64,000 nt of DNA from Vogesella sp. LIG4 (GTDB lineage: Bacteria > Pseudomonadota > Gammaproteobacteria > Burkholderiales > Chromobacteriaceae). The stretch's first letter is position 1, and the number at the start of each line of letters is the position of its first letter. The notes under the pieces are model-generated. The model searched no databases. It worked only from the letters and a program-made list of their open reading frames with translations, and had not been told where the DNA came from. This document shows positions 50,529-58,458 of the stretch, in pieces. The stretch spans positions 1,125,215 to 1,189,214 of the forward strand of contig NZ_LT607802.1 of NCBI RefSeq assembly GCF_900090205.1, given 5' to 3'. The position numbers and the translations under genes are program-made.

Positions 50529-52607
50529 TTACAGCCGGAAGTTGCCCACCAGGTTTTCCAGGCTGGCGGCCAGTTCGCGCAGCTGATCCACCTCGCGGCG
50601 CACTTCGCCAACGATGTGGTTGTTGCTCTGCGCCATGGTGCTGATGCGCTCCACGTTCTGCGCAATTTCGGAGGCGGCGCTGGATTGCTCGCGGGTGGAG
50701 GAGGCAATGTCGCCGATGCCCAGCACCAGCGCCTGGCTCTTCTCGCGCACCTGCTGCATGGCCTGGTTGGCTTCCTCGGCAATGTCCACGCTCACCGCCA
50801 CCATGGCGCTGGATTTCTTCACATTGCTCACGGCCTCGTCGGTTTCGCTGCTGATGGCGTTGACGATGCGGGTGATCTGCAGCGTGGCCTCGGCGGTGCG
50901 GCTGGCCAGCTGGCGCACTTCGTCGGCCACCACCGCGAAGCCGCGGCCCATTTCGCCGGCGCGCGCCGCTTCGATGGCAGCGTTCAGCGCCAGCAGATTG
51001 GTCTGGTCGGCAATGTCCTTGATCACGTTGACGATGGTGGTGACTTCGCCGGAGCGCTCGCCCAGTGCCTCCATGCGCGTGGCCAGCGCCTGCATGCCGC
51101 TGGTCATGCGGGTGATCTCGGTGGTGACTTTCTCCACCGTGGCCACGCTCTGCTCGGTGAGGCTGCCGGTATCGCGCGCCGCGGTTTCGGCGTCCTGCGC
51201 GGTGTTGGCGATGTGGTGCACGCTGACGGTGACCTGCTCCACCCCGGCGGCGGTGGCGCTGGCGGCGTCGGACTGCTGCGCCGAGGCCTGTTCCACCTGC
51301 ACGGCGGAGGCGCTGAGCTGGCCCGCGGTGCGGCTTACCGCCAGGCTCTGCTCGCGTACTTCCACGAACATGTCGCGCAGTGATTCGATGAACTGGTTGA
51401 AGGCGGCGGCGGTGCGACCGATCTCATCGCGGTTGGGCACCTGGATGCGCACCGTCAGGTCGCCCTTGCCGGAGGCCAGCTGCTCCATGGTGCCGGCCAG
51501 CACGTTCAGCGGGCGGGTCAGCGCGCGCACCACGCCGGCCAGCACCAGCAGGATGATCACCAGCGCGGCGATGCCGATGCCGATGGCGGTGTTGCGCTGG
51601 CTGGCGGCGGCCGCGGTGATGGCGGCGGTGGGCACCGACACGCCGGCGGCCCAGAACTGGCCGGTGTCACCTACCTTGATCGGGTAGAAGAAGTGGGTGA
51701 AGCCGGCGTCCTCGTAGACGAAGCTCTCGCCCTTCTTGATCTTGTCGAGGTTGGCCGCAAGCGGGTCTTCCTTGGCGATGGGCTTGCCCAGCAGCTCGGC
51801 CTTGGGGTTCACCACGTACAGGCCGCCTTCCGACACCATGCGCACGAAGCCGGTGTCGTACAGCTTCACGCTGCCGTATTTCTTCTGCAGGTCGTCCAGC
51901 GCCAGGTCGGCGGCGGCCAGGCCCTGGAACTTGCCGCTGCCGTCCTGGATGGCGTGCGCCAGCGAGCTTTCCAGCACCTGCTTGCCCTGCACTTCGTAGA
52001 AGAACGGCTCGGTGATGGTGTCGCGGTTACGGGTCTTCGGCGTGTAGTAGAAGTCGCCCCAGCCCGGCTTGTCATAGTCCGGCTGGTACTGGGAGAGTTT
52101 GTCCTTCCATTCCGGGAACTTGGCCACCCGGTCGCTGGACATCATGACGTCCTGCTTGGCCTTGCCGTCCGCGCTGCGGGTGATGTACGGGGTGTAGCGG
52201 CCGCTGGGGTCGTGGCGCGGCCAGTCCAGGCGGAACTGGTCGTCCTTGCCGTCCAGCGCGTTCGGCTCGTACAGCATCCACACGCCGATGGCCTGCTTCT
52301 CGGCGTCCAGAGTGCTCAGCAACATGTTGTCCACCACCTTGCGATCCACCGCGCCGGCGCGTTGCAGCCCGGCCACGTTTTCCGCCAGCAGGCGCGGAAT
52401 GGCGAAGCCGCGTGCCAGGTCGCCGGTGACGGAGTCGGCGAAGCGGCCGGCCTGTTGCGAGGCCAGCTCGTAGCCCTGTTCCTTGGCCGAGTCGTAACTT
52501 TGCTTGGCGATCAGCGCGATCATGCTGGAAAAGCCGATGGCGATGGCGATGCCCGCCACCAGGATGATGCGGTTGCTCAGATGGCCCCAGCGTGTGGTTT
52601 CTGTCAT
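50529..52607 (-). CDS. Methyl-accepting chemotaxis protein with dCache-type sensor
   Basis: A 692-residue transmembrane receptor. Helix 1 ([21 protein letters not shown]) is followed by a periplasmic double-Cache-like domain with the [29 protein letters not shown] and [19 protein letters not shown] blocks, then helix 2 ([19 protein letters not shown]) and HAMP. The C-terminal signalling hairpin has [38 protein letters not shown]. No CheR-binding pentapeptide at the C-terminus. The ligand is unknown, but Cache receptors often sense amino acids or organic acids. An uptake-like word at 51750-51758 encodes LAANLD. Confidence 0.95.
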   Translation of the reverse strand: MTETTRWGHLSNRIILVAGIAIAIGFSSMIALIAKQSYDSAKEQGYELASQQAGRFADSVTGDLARGFAIPRLLAENVAGLQRAGAVDRKVVDNMLLSTLDAEKQAIGVWMLYEPNALDGKDDQFRLDWPRHDPSGRYTPYITRSADGKAKQDVMMSSDRVAKFPEWKDKLSQYQPDYDKPGWGDFYYTPKTRNRDTITEPFFYEVQGKQVLESSLAHAIQDGSGKFQGLAAADLALDDLQKKYGSVKLYDTGFVRMVSEGGLYVVNPKAELLGKPIAKEDPLAANLDKIKKGESFVYEDAGFTHFFYPIKVGDTGQFWAAGVSVPTAAITAAAASQRNTAIGIGIAALVIILLVLAGVVRALTRPLNVLAGTMEQLASGKGDLTVRIQVPNRDEIGRTAAAFNQFIESLRDMFVEVREQSLAVSRTAGQLSASAVQVEQASAQQSDAASATAAGVEQVTVSVHHIANTAQDAETAARDTGSLTEQSVATVEKVTTEITRMTSGMQALATRMEALGERSGEVTTIVNVIKDIADQTNLLALNAAIEAARAGEMGRGFAVVADEVRQLASRTAEATLQITRIVNAISSETDEAVSNVKKSSAMVAVSVDIAEEANQAMQQVREKSQALVLGIGDIASSTREQSSAASEIAQNVERISTMAQSNNHIVGEVRREVDQLRELAASLENLVGNFRL

Positions 52608-52917
52608 GACTTCCCCCTTGTTGTTGTGCGCATTCTTGCTACCAGCTTAAGCGCCTAGCCGTATTCTTACTGAGGCTTTGCCGGTGTTATGGAAAATATC
52701 CTCAATTGTGTCCTGATAAAAATCAAGTGTTTGCAGCGGAATATACGGCTGCGCTGCAAACAAAACACCCATTTGTAGAATGACGCTGTGTTCGATGTAG
52801 GCTATATCAGGCTGTGGGGAAAATGCCAGATTTGCATTTGATTAAGGTTGAGGACGGATGCGATTCTGCGGCGTATGATCGTTTGAATTCCGGTGTATCG
52901 CGGCTAGTGGCGTATTC

Positions 52918-54132
52918 ATGATCAAGTGTATCGACGTGTCCGACCTGAAGGTCGGGATGTTTGTGGATGACCTGAATTGCGATTGGTCTTCGCACCCGTT
53001 TTTCCGCAAAAGCTTCCTGCTCAAGAACGAGCAGGAGATCGAGAAAATCGTCGCCGCCGGCATCCACGAGGTATACATCGATACCAGCAAGGGCCTGGAT
53101 GTAAAGCATGCCCGCACCGCCGAGGAGGTGAAGGTATCGCTGGAAAAGGAGATGATCGAGGCGCTGTCGCAGGAGCAGGCGCTGCCGCTGAAAGTGGAGC
53201 TGGCCGACGAAATGTCGCGCGCTGCCCGCATCAAGAACCAAGCGCACGAGCTGGTGAAAACGGTGATGCAGGACGTGCGGCTGGGCAAGGCGGTGGAGCT
53301 GGAAAAGGTCGATCCGATGATCGAGAGCATCACCGAATCCCTGCTGCGCAATGGCGGTGCGCTGCTTACCCTGCTGCGCATCAAGCACAAGGACGACTAC
53401 ACCTTCCTGCATTCGGTGAGCGTGGGCACGCTGATGATCGCCTTCTGCCGCTCGGTGGGCATGGACCGCGAAACCATCCACCTGGCCGGCATGGGCGGGC
53501 TGCTGCACGATACCGGCAAGGCGCTGGTGCCTGACGAGGTGCTGAACAAGCCTGGCCGGCTCACCGAAGCAGAGTTCGACATCATGAAGCGCCACCCGCG
53601 CGATGGTTTCGACATTCTGTGCCGCACCGACGGCATCGACGAGATTCCGCTGGACATCACCCTGCACCACCACGAACGCATCGACGGCAGCGGCTACCCG
53701 CACCACCTGAAGGGCGACACCATCAGCACGCTGGCCAAGATGGCGGCCATCGTCGATGTCTACGACGCCATTACCGCCGACCGCTGCTACCACAAGGGCA
53801 TGCCGGCCACCGATGCGCTGCGCAAGATCTACGAATGGTCGAAGTACCACTTCGACCCCAAGCTGGTGCAGGCCTTTATGCGCTGCGTCGGCATCTACCC
53901 GGTGGGCACGCTGGTGCGGCTGGAGTCCGGCAGGCTGGGCGTGGTGGTGGAACAGAACGAGGGCAGCCTGCTGCAGCCCAAGATCAAGACCTTCTTCAGC
54001 GCCAAGAGCGGCGTGTACCTGACGCCGGAGATTGTCGACCTGTCCAAACCGCTGGGTTTTGGCGGCGGCGACAAGATCGTCAGCCACGAGAATCCGGAGC
54101 AATGGCAGCTCAACCCGCTGCGTTTCATGTGA
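52918..54132 (+). CDS. HD-GYP domain cyclic-di-GMP phosphodiesterase
   Basis: A 404-residue cytosolic protein. An N-terminal DUF3391-like domain (residues 1-120: DVSDLKVGMFVDDL) is followed by the HD-GYP domain with HD at 197-198 (LLHDTGKAL) and HHHERIDGSGYP at 250-261. All catalytic residues are present, so it should hydrolyse cyclic-di-GMP to GMP or pGpG. No membrane segment. Preceded by a 310-base gap with no recognisable riboswitch. The ribosome binding site is weak. The convergent neighbour is a GGDEF protein, a natural synthesising counterpart. Confidence 0.94.
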   Translation: MIKCIDVSDLKVGMFVDDLNCDWSSHPFFRKSFLLKNEQEIEKIVAAGIHEVYIDTSKGLDVKHARTAEEVKVSLEKEMIEALSQEQALPLKVELADEMSRAARIKNQAHELVKTVMQDVRLGKAVELEKVDPMIESITESLLRNGGALLTLLRIKHKDDYTFLHSVSVGTLMIAFCRSVGMDRETIHLAGMGGLLHDTGKALVPDEVLNKPGRLTEAEFDIMKRHPRDGFDILCRTDGIDEIPLDITLHHHERIDGSGYPHHLKGDTISTLAKMAAIVDVYDAITADRCYHKGMPATDALRKIYEWSKYHFDPKLVQAFMRCVGIYPVGTLVRLESGRLGVVVEQNEGSLLQPKIKTFFSAKSGVYLTPEIVDLSKPLGFGGGDKIVSHENPEQWQLNPLRFM

Positions 54133-54135
54133 AAC
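54122..54135. other. Degenerate parS-like site
   Basis: GTTTCATGTGAAAC differs from the perfect core by one base (C to T in the centre). It overlaps the stop codon of the HD-GYP gene. Functional binding is doubtful. Confidence 0.4.
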
Positions 54136-54158
54136 AGTCAGCCAAATGCTGAAAACGA

Positions 54159-54189
54159 TGCGGCCAACCTTTGAGCAAGGTTGGCCGCA
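54159..54189 (+). terminator. Terminator from an inverted pair of uptake-like words after the HD-GYP gene
   Basis: TGCGGCCAACCTTTG and CAAGGTTGGCCGCA (cores 54160-54168 and 54180-54188) pair, with TTATTTTTGG after it on the plus strand. It begins 27 bases past the stop codon and faces the GGDEF gene. Confidence 0.9.
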
Positions 54190-54206
54190 TTATTTTTGGG
54201 CTGCGT

Positions 54207-55145
54207 TTACAGCCGGATCAGCTCGCGGTCATTGCCGCCGCGGCGCTTGGCGCGGTACATCGCGCGGTCGGCCTGGCCCAGCAGGTCTGCCGGCATGGCG
54301 TCGCCGGTAGTGAAGGTGGCGATGCCGATCGACACGCCCACCTGGTTGGGGTGCGGCAGCCCTTCCAGCGGGTGACGCAGCGAGGCAATGACCTTGGCGG
54401 CCACCGCGCGGGCGCCGACATCGTTGCTGTTTTCCAGCAGGATGGCGAACTCGTCGCCGCCGACGCGCACCAGCAGATCGTTGCTGCGCACCGCGCCACG
54501 CAGGCGCTGGGCGATCAGCGACAGCACCCGGTCGCCTACTACGTGGCCGTGCACATCGTTGATGGGCTTGAACTGGTCCAGGTCGGCGAACAGCAGCGCG
54601 CACTGGCGCGACACGCGGTCGCGCGCCAGGGTTTCCAGCTTCAGTTCCAGGAAGCGGCGGTTGGACAGGCTGGTCAGCGGGTCGCGATGCGCCAGCTCGG
54701 TCAGCTGGCCCTGCAGCAATTGCAGGCGCTGCTCTTCCTGCTTGCGGGCGGTGATGTCGTGATGGGTTTCCAGCAGGCCTTCCAGCAGGCCATCGTCGCC
54801 GAACAGCGGTGCCACGGTCACATCGATGAAGCGTTCATTGCCGAGGATGTCCTGCTGGCGATGCTCCATGGTGACGGGCTGGCCGCTTTGCAGCGCGCTC
54901 TGGAACGGGCACGGCTGCTCGCCGCTGCAGGGGCTGGTGCTGGCATGGGCATAGTGGTGGCAGTTGCTTGCCGCGTCGGGGGTGCCGAACTGGCGCCGTG
55001 CGGCGGCATTGGCGTAGTCCACGCGGCCATCGGGACGGAACAGCATCACCGGTTGCGGCAGAAAATCCAGGATTTGCTGCAGACGGCGTGCCGCCGGGCT
55101 GTTGATTGCACCGTCGTGAATCAGGGCATGATCGGAATGCGTCAT
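54207..55145 (-). CDS. PAS-GGDEF diguanylate cyclase
   Basis: A 312-residue cytosolic protein. Residues 20-130 form a PAS domain (LPQPVMLFRPDGRVDYANAAARRQFG). It has a CxxxC-type Cys-rich stretch (SPCSGEQPC, 72-80), which could bind a metal. The GGDEF domain has the active site GGDEF at 229-233 and an RxxD inhibitory site (R220-D223) five residues before it, so product inhibition is expected. LAHRDPLTSLSNRRF opens the domain. No good ribosome binding site is seen; the start at MTHSDHA is the first plausible ATG. Pairs with the HD-GYP gene as a synthesis/breakdown neighbour. Confidence 0.92.
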   Translation of the reverse strand: MTHSDHALIHDGAINSPAARRLQQILDFLPQPVMLFRPDGRVDYANAAARRQFGTPDAASNCHHYAHASTSPCSGEQPCPFQSALQSGQPVTMEHRQQDILGNERFIDVTVAPLFGDDGLLEGLLETHHDITARKQEEQRLQLLQGQLTELAHRDPLTSLSNRRFLELKLETLARDRVSRQCALLFADLDQFKPINDVHGHVVGDRVLSLIAQRLRGAVRSNDLLVRVGGDEFAILLENSNDVGARAVAAKVIASLRHPLEGLPHPNQVGVSIGIATFTTGDAMPADLLGQADRAMYRAKRRGGNDRELIRL

Positions 55146-55195
55146 GGCAGCCAGTGGAAGCAAAAATAGGATGCTAGCATTCGATTTAAAATATT

Positions 55196-55231
55196 GGTGA
55201 TGAATATTGGGTATTACGCCCGTTCATCACC
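55196..55231 (-). terminator. Possible terminator of the MazG-like gene
   Basis: GGTGATGAA (55196-55204) and TTCATCACC (55223-55231) form a 9-bp stem. On the minus strand AATATTTTAAAT follows. The loop is 18 bases, so it is a weak call. The whole 55146-55322 gap is AT-rich and has no gene. Confidence 0.4.
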
Positions 55232-55322
55232 ATGAATGCGTTTTTTGGTGAAATATTTCTATAAATAGAGGTATCAGAAACGGCGCTGGCGACTGCCCTT
55301 TTTCGCAACACGCCGCCGTGCT

Positions 55323-55655
55323 TCAGCCTGCCGGCGGTGGATATTTCCGCGCGTTCTTGCGCAGTTTGTCCGCTACCGCGGCATCCAGGTCCACCTGGCA
55401 CACGTCGGCCAGCCGCACCAGGTACATCAGCACATCGGCCAGCTCTTCCTGCAGGTGGGTGTACTCGGCCGGGTTTCCCGCAAGCTGCGCTGCCTCGGCA
55501 TCGGTCTTCCACTGGAAGATTTCCGCCAGCTCCCCTACTTCGCCGGCCAGCGCCAGCATCAGGTTGCGCGGGGTATGGTAGGGCTGCCAGCTGCGCTCGG
55601 CGGCAAAATCGCGCTGCGCGGCAATCAGGCCGTCCACATCGACCAGTCTGCTCAT
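55323..55655 (-). CDS. Nucleotide pyrophosphohydrolase, MazG/RS21-C6-like
   Basis: A 110-residue all-alpha NTP pyrophosphohydrolase. GEVGELAEIFQWK and HLQEELADVLMYLVRLADVC are the EExxE-like and ExxD metal-binding helices of the MazG family. Homologues of this length (dCTPase/RS21-C6 type) cleave non-canonical or methylated deoxy-CTPs in house-cleaning. No ribosome binding site of note. Upstream lies a 153-base gap with a repeat hairpin. Confidence 0.9.
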   Translation of the reverse strand: MSRLVDVDGLIAAQRDFAAERSWQPYHTPRNLMLALAGEVGELAEIFQWKTDAEAAQLAGNPAEYTHLQEELADVLMYLVRLADVCQVDLDAAVADKLRKNARKYPPPAG

Positions 55656-55705
55656 GTTTTTGCTCCAGCTGCCAAAACAGCGATGAATGGTGGCCGCAGT
55701 TGGGC

Positions 55706-55734
55706 GGATACCCCGCAGGGGTGATCCGCCAGCG
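55706..55734. repeat. Hairpin repeat preceding the GGCGGAACGCC unit
   Basis: GGCGGATACCCCGC and GGGTGATCCGCC pair as a short hairpin. It sits beside the GGCGGAACGCC unit in the 153-base gap, which otherwise contains no gene. Confidence 0.5.
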
Positions 55735-55760
55735 GCCTTGCCACAAGTCTGCCATGTATC

Positions 55761-55796
55761 GGCGGAACGCCCGGCTATGCCGGGCTTCCGCCCTAC
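55761..55796. repeat. GGCGGAACGCC...GGCTTCCGCC hairpin repeat, copy 3
   Basis: GGCGGAACGCCCGGC, TAT, then GCCGGGCTTCCGCCCTAC. The outer stem is shared with copy 1 and the inner stem differs but still pairs. Confidence 0.72.
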
Positions 55797-55808
55797 TCAA
55801 GGCAGTGC

Positions 55809-56417
55809 TTACAGCAGCCCTTCCTCGCGCATGGCCTGCATTACCGCCGGGCGTTCGCCGATGCGGCCACGGTAGGCTTGCAGCACCGGCCAGGCGTCCA
55901 GGTTGCGGCCCAGGATGCTCGCCCAGCCCAGGCAGGTGAACAGGTAGCCGTCGGCCACGCTGAAGCCGTCGGCCAGCAGGTAGTCCTGTTTGGCGAGGAT
56001 GCCGCTGAGCAGGGTGAAGCGGGTGCTCAGCTGTTGCCAGGCGGCATCGCGCACGGCTTCGTCCTGGCTGCGGAACATCGGCGAGAAGCCCTTGTGCACT
56101 TCGGTGGAGATGAAGTTGAGCATTTCCTGCAGGCGGTAGCGCGCCAGCGTGCCGTTGGCCGGCGCCAGCTTGCGCTCGGGCGCCTGGTCGGCGATGTACT
56201 GCACGATGGCCGGGCCTTCGGTGAGGAACTCGCCGTTATCCAGCTGCAGCGCCGGCACGTAGCCTTTCGGGTTCAGTGCGCGGTAGTCGGCGCCGCTCTC
56301 GGTGAGGCGCGGCTCGGCACGCAGGTTCACTTTTTCGAAGCTGTACGCCAGGCCGGATTCGGCCAGGGCGATATGCGGGGACAGCGAGCAGGCACCGGGG
56401 GAGTAAAACAGTTTCAT
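55809..56417 (-). CDS. gstA: Glutathione S-transferase, beta class (GstA-like)
   Basis: A 202-residue enzyme. MKLFYSPGACSLSPHIALAESGL has the beta-class catalytic Cys10 and Ser11. The thioredoxin-fold part ends at LTEGPAIVQYIAD (Glu-Gly-Pro/Ser site), followed by the helical domain (LRCLQEML-type, here RYRLQEMLNFISTEVHKGFSP). It conjugates glutathione to electrophiles in the cytosol. GGAG lies five bases before the ATG. Confidence 0.93.
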   Translation of the reverse strand: MKLFYSPGACSLSPHIALAESGLAYSFEKVNLRAEPRLTESGADYRALNPKGYVPALQLDNGEFLTEGPAIVQYIADQAPERKLAPANGTLARYRLQEMLNFISTEVHKGFSPMFRSQDEAVRDAAWQQLSTRFTLLSGILAKQDYLLADGFSVADGYLFTCLGWASILGRNLDAWPVLQAYRGRIGERPAVMQAMREEGLL

Positions 56418-56549
56418 CGCGACTCCATGCAGTATGTCGGCGATGAGCAGGCCCGGCGTGTAGCCGGCGGGGCGATCGCCAACGGTTGGACAGCCTCCGG
56501 TGGGAGGGACCAGCTGCAAATGGCGTCGGCTTATGCGTTTTGCAATGGC

Positions 56550-56834
56550 TTAGTGTTGATTTTTGCCGGCGAACAGCACCCGCGGTGCCGGGCCGCGTGG
56601 CGCAGGTGCGGCCTTGGGCGTGACCAGTTCCAGGTACAGCGCTTCCACCTGCTGTCGTGCCCACGGGGTGCGGCGCAGAAAAGCCAGGCTGGATTTGATG
56701 CTGGGGTCGTGGTTGAAGCAGCGGATCTTCACCAGCTGCCCCAGGCGCGGCCAGCCGTAGTGGCGCACCAGCTCGGTGAGCAGCGCTTCCAGCGTGATGC
56801 CGTGCAGCGGGTTGTTGGCCTGCTTGTCAGTCAT
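56550..56834 (-). CDS. VF530 (DUF2132) family DNA-binding-like protein
   Basis: A 94-residue basic protein. [61 protein letters not shown] covers the whole VF530 domain as several conserved blocks ([18 protein letters not shown] is diagnostic). The family fold is known but its role is not. It has a proline-rich C-terminal tail. The start overlaps the stop region of the YkgJ-type gene by eight bases, so the two are coupled. Confidence 0.88.
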   Translation of the reverse strand: MTDKQANNPLHGITLEALLTELVRHYGWPRLGQLVKIRCFNHDPSIKSSLAFLRRTPWARQQVEALYLELVTPKAAPAPRGPAPRVLFAGKNQH

Positions 56835-57231
56835 GGCTGGTTACCTTGCGGCCATGCGCCGGATTGCGCAGGTAGGCGCAGAAACCGGGGCGCGGGCCAA
56901 CCTTGGGGTGGTTGCGGCAGGTGTTGGGGCGCTGTTCGTAGATGGTGCACAATCGGCTTTTGGCATCCAGGTACAGGCAGTCGCCGTTGGAGCGCTGCGC
57001 CAGGGTGAATACCCCGTACTTGAAGTTGAAATGCTGGATGATGCGCTGTTTTTCCAGCCGTTTGGCGATGTTCTTGATCGGCTCGTCCAGCTCGAACTCG
57101 TCCACCACACCCATGCGCACCAGGTCCGGCAGCTTTACTTCCACCGGCATGGTGCAACAGGAGGCCATGCAGTCGCTGCACAGCCCGTTCTTGTACTTGA
57201 TCCAGGTATCGAGGCGGTCGATATCGGCCAC
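56827..57231 (-). CDS. YkgJ family cysteine-cluster protein (GTG start)
   Basis: A 134-residue protein with a zinc- or iron-chelating cysteine cluster. Cys18, Cys21, Cys25 and Cys26 lie in [34 protein letters not shown] supplies further Cys and the conserved RPxxCR. The start is GTG with AGGGATAGCC upstream. Members often sit beside flagellar or VF530-type genes. Metal binding is likely but the function is not known. First of a coupled pair. Confidence 0.88.
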   Translation of the reverse strand: MADIDRLDTWIKYKNGLCSDCMASCCTMPVEVKLPDLVRMGVVDEFELDEPIKNIAKRLEKQRIIQHFNFKYGVFTLAQRSNGDCLYLDAKSRLCTIYEQRPNTCRNHPKVGPRPGFCAYLRNPAHGRKVTSHD

Positions 57232-57338
57232 GGCTATCCCTAACGCATTGAATTGACAACGAAATCCGCCCTCTGGCGGAAGCCGCGCATTCTACGGGCA
57301 GGTGGCAGTGGTGGCAAGGCCGCTGTCAGTGCAGGATT

Positions 57339-57803
57339 TCAAGCCGGCTGGTTGGCCGCATCCGGCGCCGGAAACGGCCGCGCGTAGCTGAACGCCGCGG
57401 CACTGGGGCCCTGCTGGCGCAACAGCGCCAGCTTGTCGGCGGCTTCCTGCAGGCTGGGGATGTGACCATGCGGCACCCACCACAGCACGGTGGCGGCCTC
57501 GGCCATGCGGCCGAACCACTCGCGGCGGCGGCGGAAGAATTCCACGTGCTCGCTGCGGTAGACGAAGTCGCCCAGCGCCTCGATGCTGCGCCACACCGAC
57601 ATGTTCACGATCACGTCGTCGCCGAACGGGCGCAGGCTGGTGGCGTCGCCGGCTTCGTCCTGCAGCCGCCACACGAAGCCGGGCGAGCCCTCGCCCAGGC
57701 CGTTGATGTGCTGCAGGTTGGCGACGAAGTCGGCCAGCTGCGGCGAATCCAGTGGCGCCAGCAGGGTGGCGATATTGAGTTGGGCAAGCTGGTAGGCGGA
57801 CAT
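57339..57803 (-). CDS. DUF3291 domain protein
   Basis: A 154-residue cytosolic protein resembling an antibiotic-biosynthesis monooxygenase (ABM) fold. AYQLAQLNIATLLAPLDSPQLADFVANLQHINGLGEGSPGFVWRLQ opens it and NMSVWRSIEALGDFVYRSEHVEFFRRRREWF is the diagnostic block. The catalytic activity is unknown. GGAGCCTGCC precedes the ATG. The last codons (AANQPA) arise from an uptake-like word at 57351-57359, so the C-terminus may have been set by insertion or drift of the repeat. Confidence 0.87.
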   Translation of the reverse strand: MSAYQLAQLNIATLLAPLDSPQLADFVANLQHINGLGEGSPGFVWRLQDEAGDATSLRPFGDDVIVNMSVWRSIEALGDFVYRSEHVEFFRRRREWFGRMAEAATVLWWVPHGHIPSLQEAADKLALLRQQGPSAAAFSYARPFPAPDAANQPA

Positions 57804-57860
57804 GGCAGGCTCCATCGCGGGTGGGTGTCCGGCACAGGTGGTGATGACGATGGCAAAAAA

Positions 57861-57892
57861 CAAGCGGCCAACCCTGGCAGGCTGGCCGCTTG
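57861..57892 (-). terminator. Terminator containing one uptake-like word, for the VOC gene
   Basis: CAAGCGGCCA (57861-57870) and TGGCCGCTTG (57883-57892) form a 10-bp stem, with GCGGCCAAC complete in one arm. The minus strand continues into TTTTTTGCC. It lies downstream of the VOC gene. Confidence 0.88.
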
Positions 57893-57954
57893 TTGATCGC
57901 GCGTAGTGAGCGCCCCGCCTGGCGAGGCCCGACGTTTGCCGTGTTCGGCGCCTG

Positions 57955-58320
57955 CTACATGGAATGCAGGCCGAAGCTGTTGCCGTCCGGGTCCAGCCCC
58001 AGCGCGATGAAGCCGTACTGGCCGATGGATGTCTTGCCTTGCAGCAGTTTGCCGCCGGCGGCTTCGATACGGCTTGCCTCCTCGGCGCAGTCACCGCAGA
58101 TGAAATACACCATTACGCTGTTGCCGCCGGAGGGCTGGCCGTCGCGTTTCACCAGGGCGCCGCCTGCGCCCCTGCCTTCCGGCTGCATCGGGAAGGTCCA
58201 CATTTCCATGCCGGGGAATTCCAGTTTTTCCAGTTGCTGCTGCAGGACTGCCTGATAGAAGCTCACTGCGCGCGCCATGTCCTGGACGTGGATTTCGAAC
58301 CAGCCTACCGGGTTGTTCAT
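57955..58320 (-). CDS. VOC superfamily (glyoxalase/dioxygenase-like) protein
   Basis: A 121-residue single-domain VOC protein. VGWFEIHVQDMARAVSFYQAVL gives the first beta-alpha-beta unit with His11. GGNSVMVYFICGDCAEEASRIEAAGGKLLQGKT and GFIALGLDPDGNSFGLHSM complete the second, the Glu/His metal positions being partly replaced. It may bind a small hydrophobic ligand. AGGAGGCAATC precedes the ATG. Confidence 0.88.
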   Translation of the reverse strand: MNNPVGWFEIHVQDMARAVSFYQAVLQQQLEKLEFPGMEMWTFPMQPEGRGAGGALVKRDGQPSGGNSVMVYFICGDCAEEASRIEAAGGKLLQGKTSIGQYGFIALGLDPDGNSFGLHSM

Positions 58321-58415
58321 GATTGCCTCCTGTCTGTCCGGCTGGATGCCGGTGAGACTTCAGCATAGTGGCTGGTGGTGATTTGGCGATTAAAAAATAT
58401 TGAGCAGACAATGGC

Positions 58416-58445
58416 TTGCGGCCAACCTGCAGAGGTTGGCCGCAA
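58416..58445. repeat. Inverted pair of uptake-like words after the DUF3141 gene
   Basis: TTGCGGCCAACCT and AGGTTGGCCGCAA (cores 58418-58426 and 58435-58443) pair with a short loop, 14 bases past the stop of the DUF3141 gene. No T-run is seen. Confidence 0.88.
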
Positions 58446-58458
58446 GGCGTGGCGCGGT

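Noticed and set aside
52608..52917. Possible cyclic-di-GMP riboswitch or sigma-28 promoter in the gap between chemoreceptor and HD-GYP genes
   Set aside because: No GEMM-type conserved bases and no convincing TAAAG/GCCGATAA pair could be seen.
57539..57552. TTCCACGTGCTC, half of a parS site
   Set aside because: Only one half matches; it lies in the DUF3291 gene and is likely chance.
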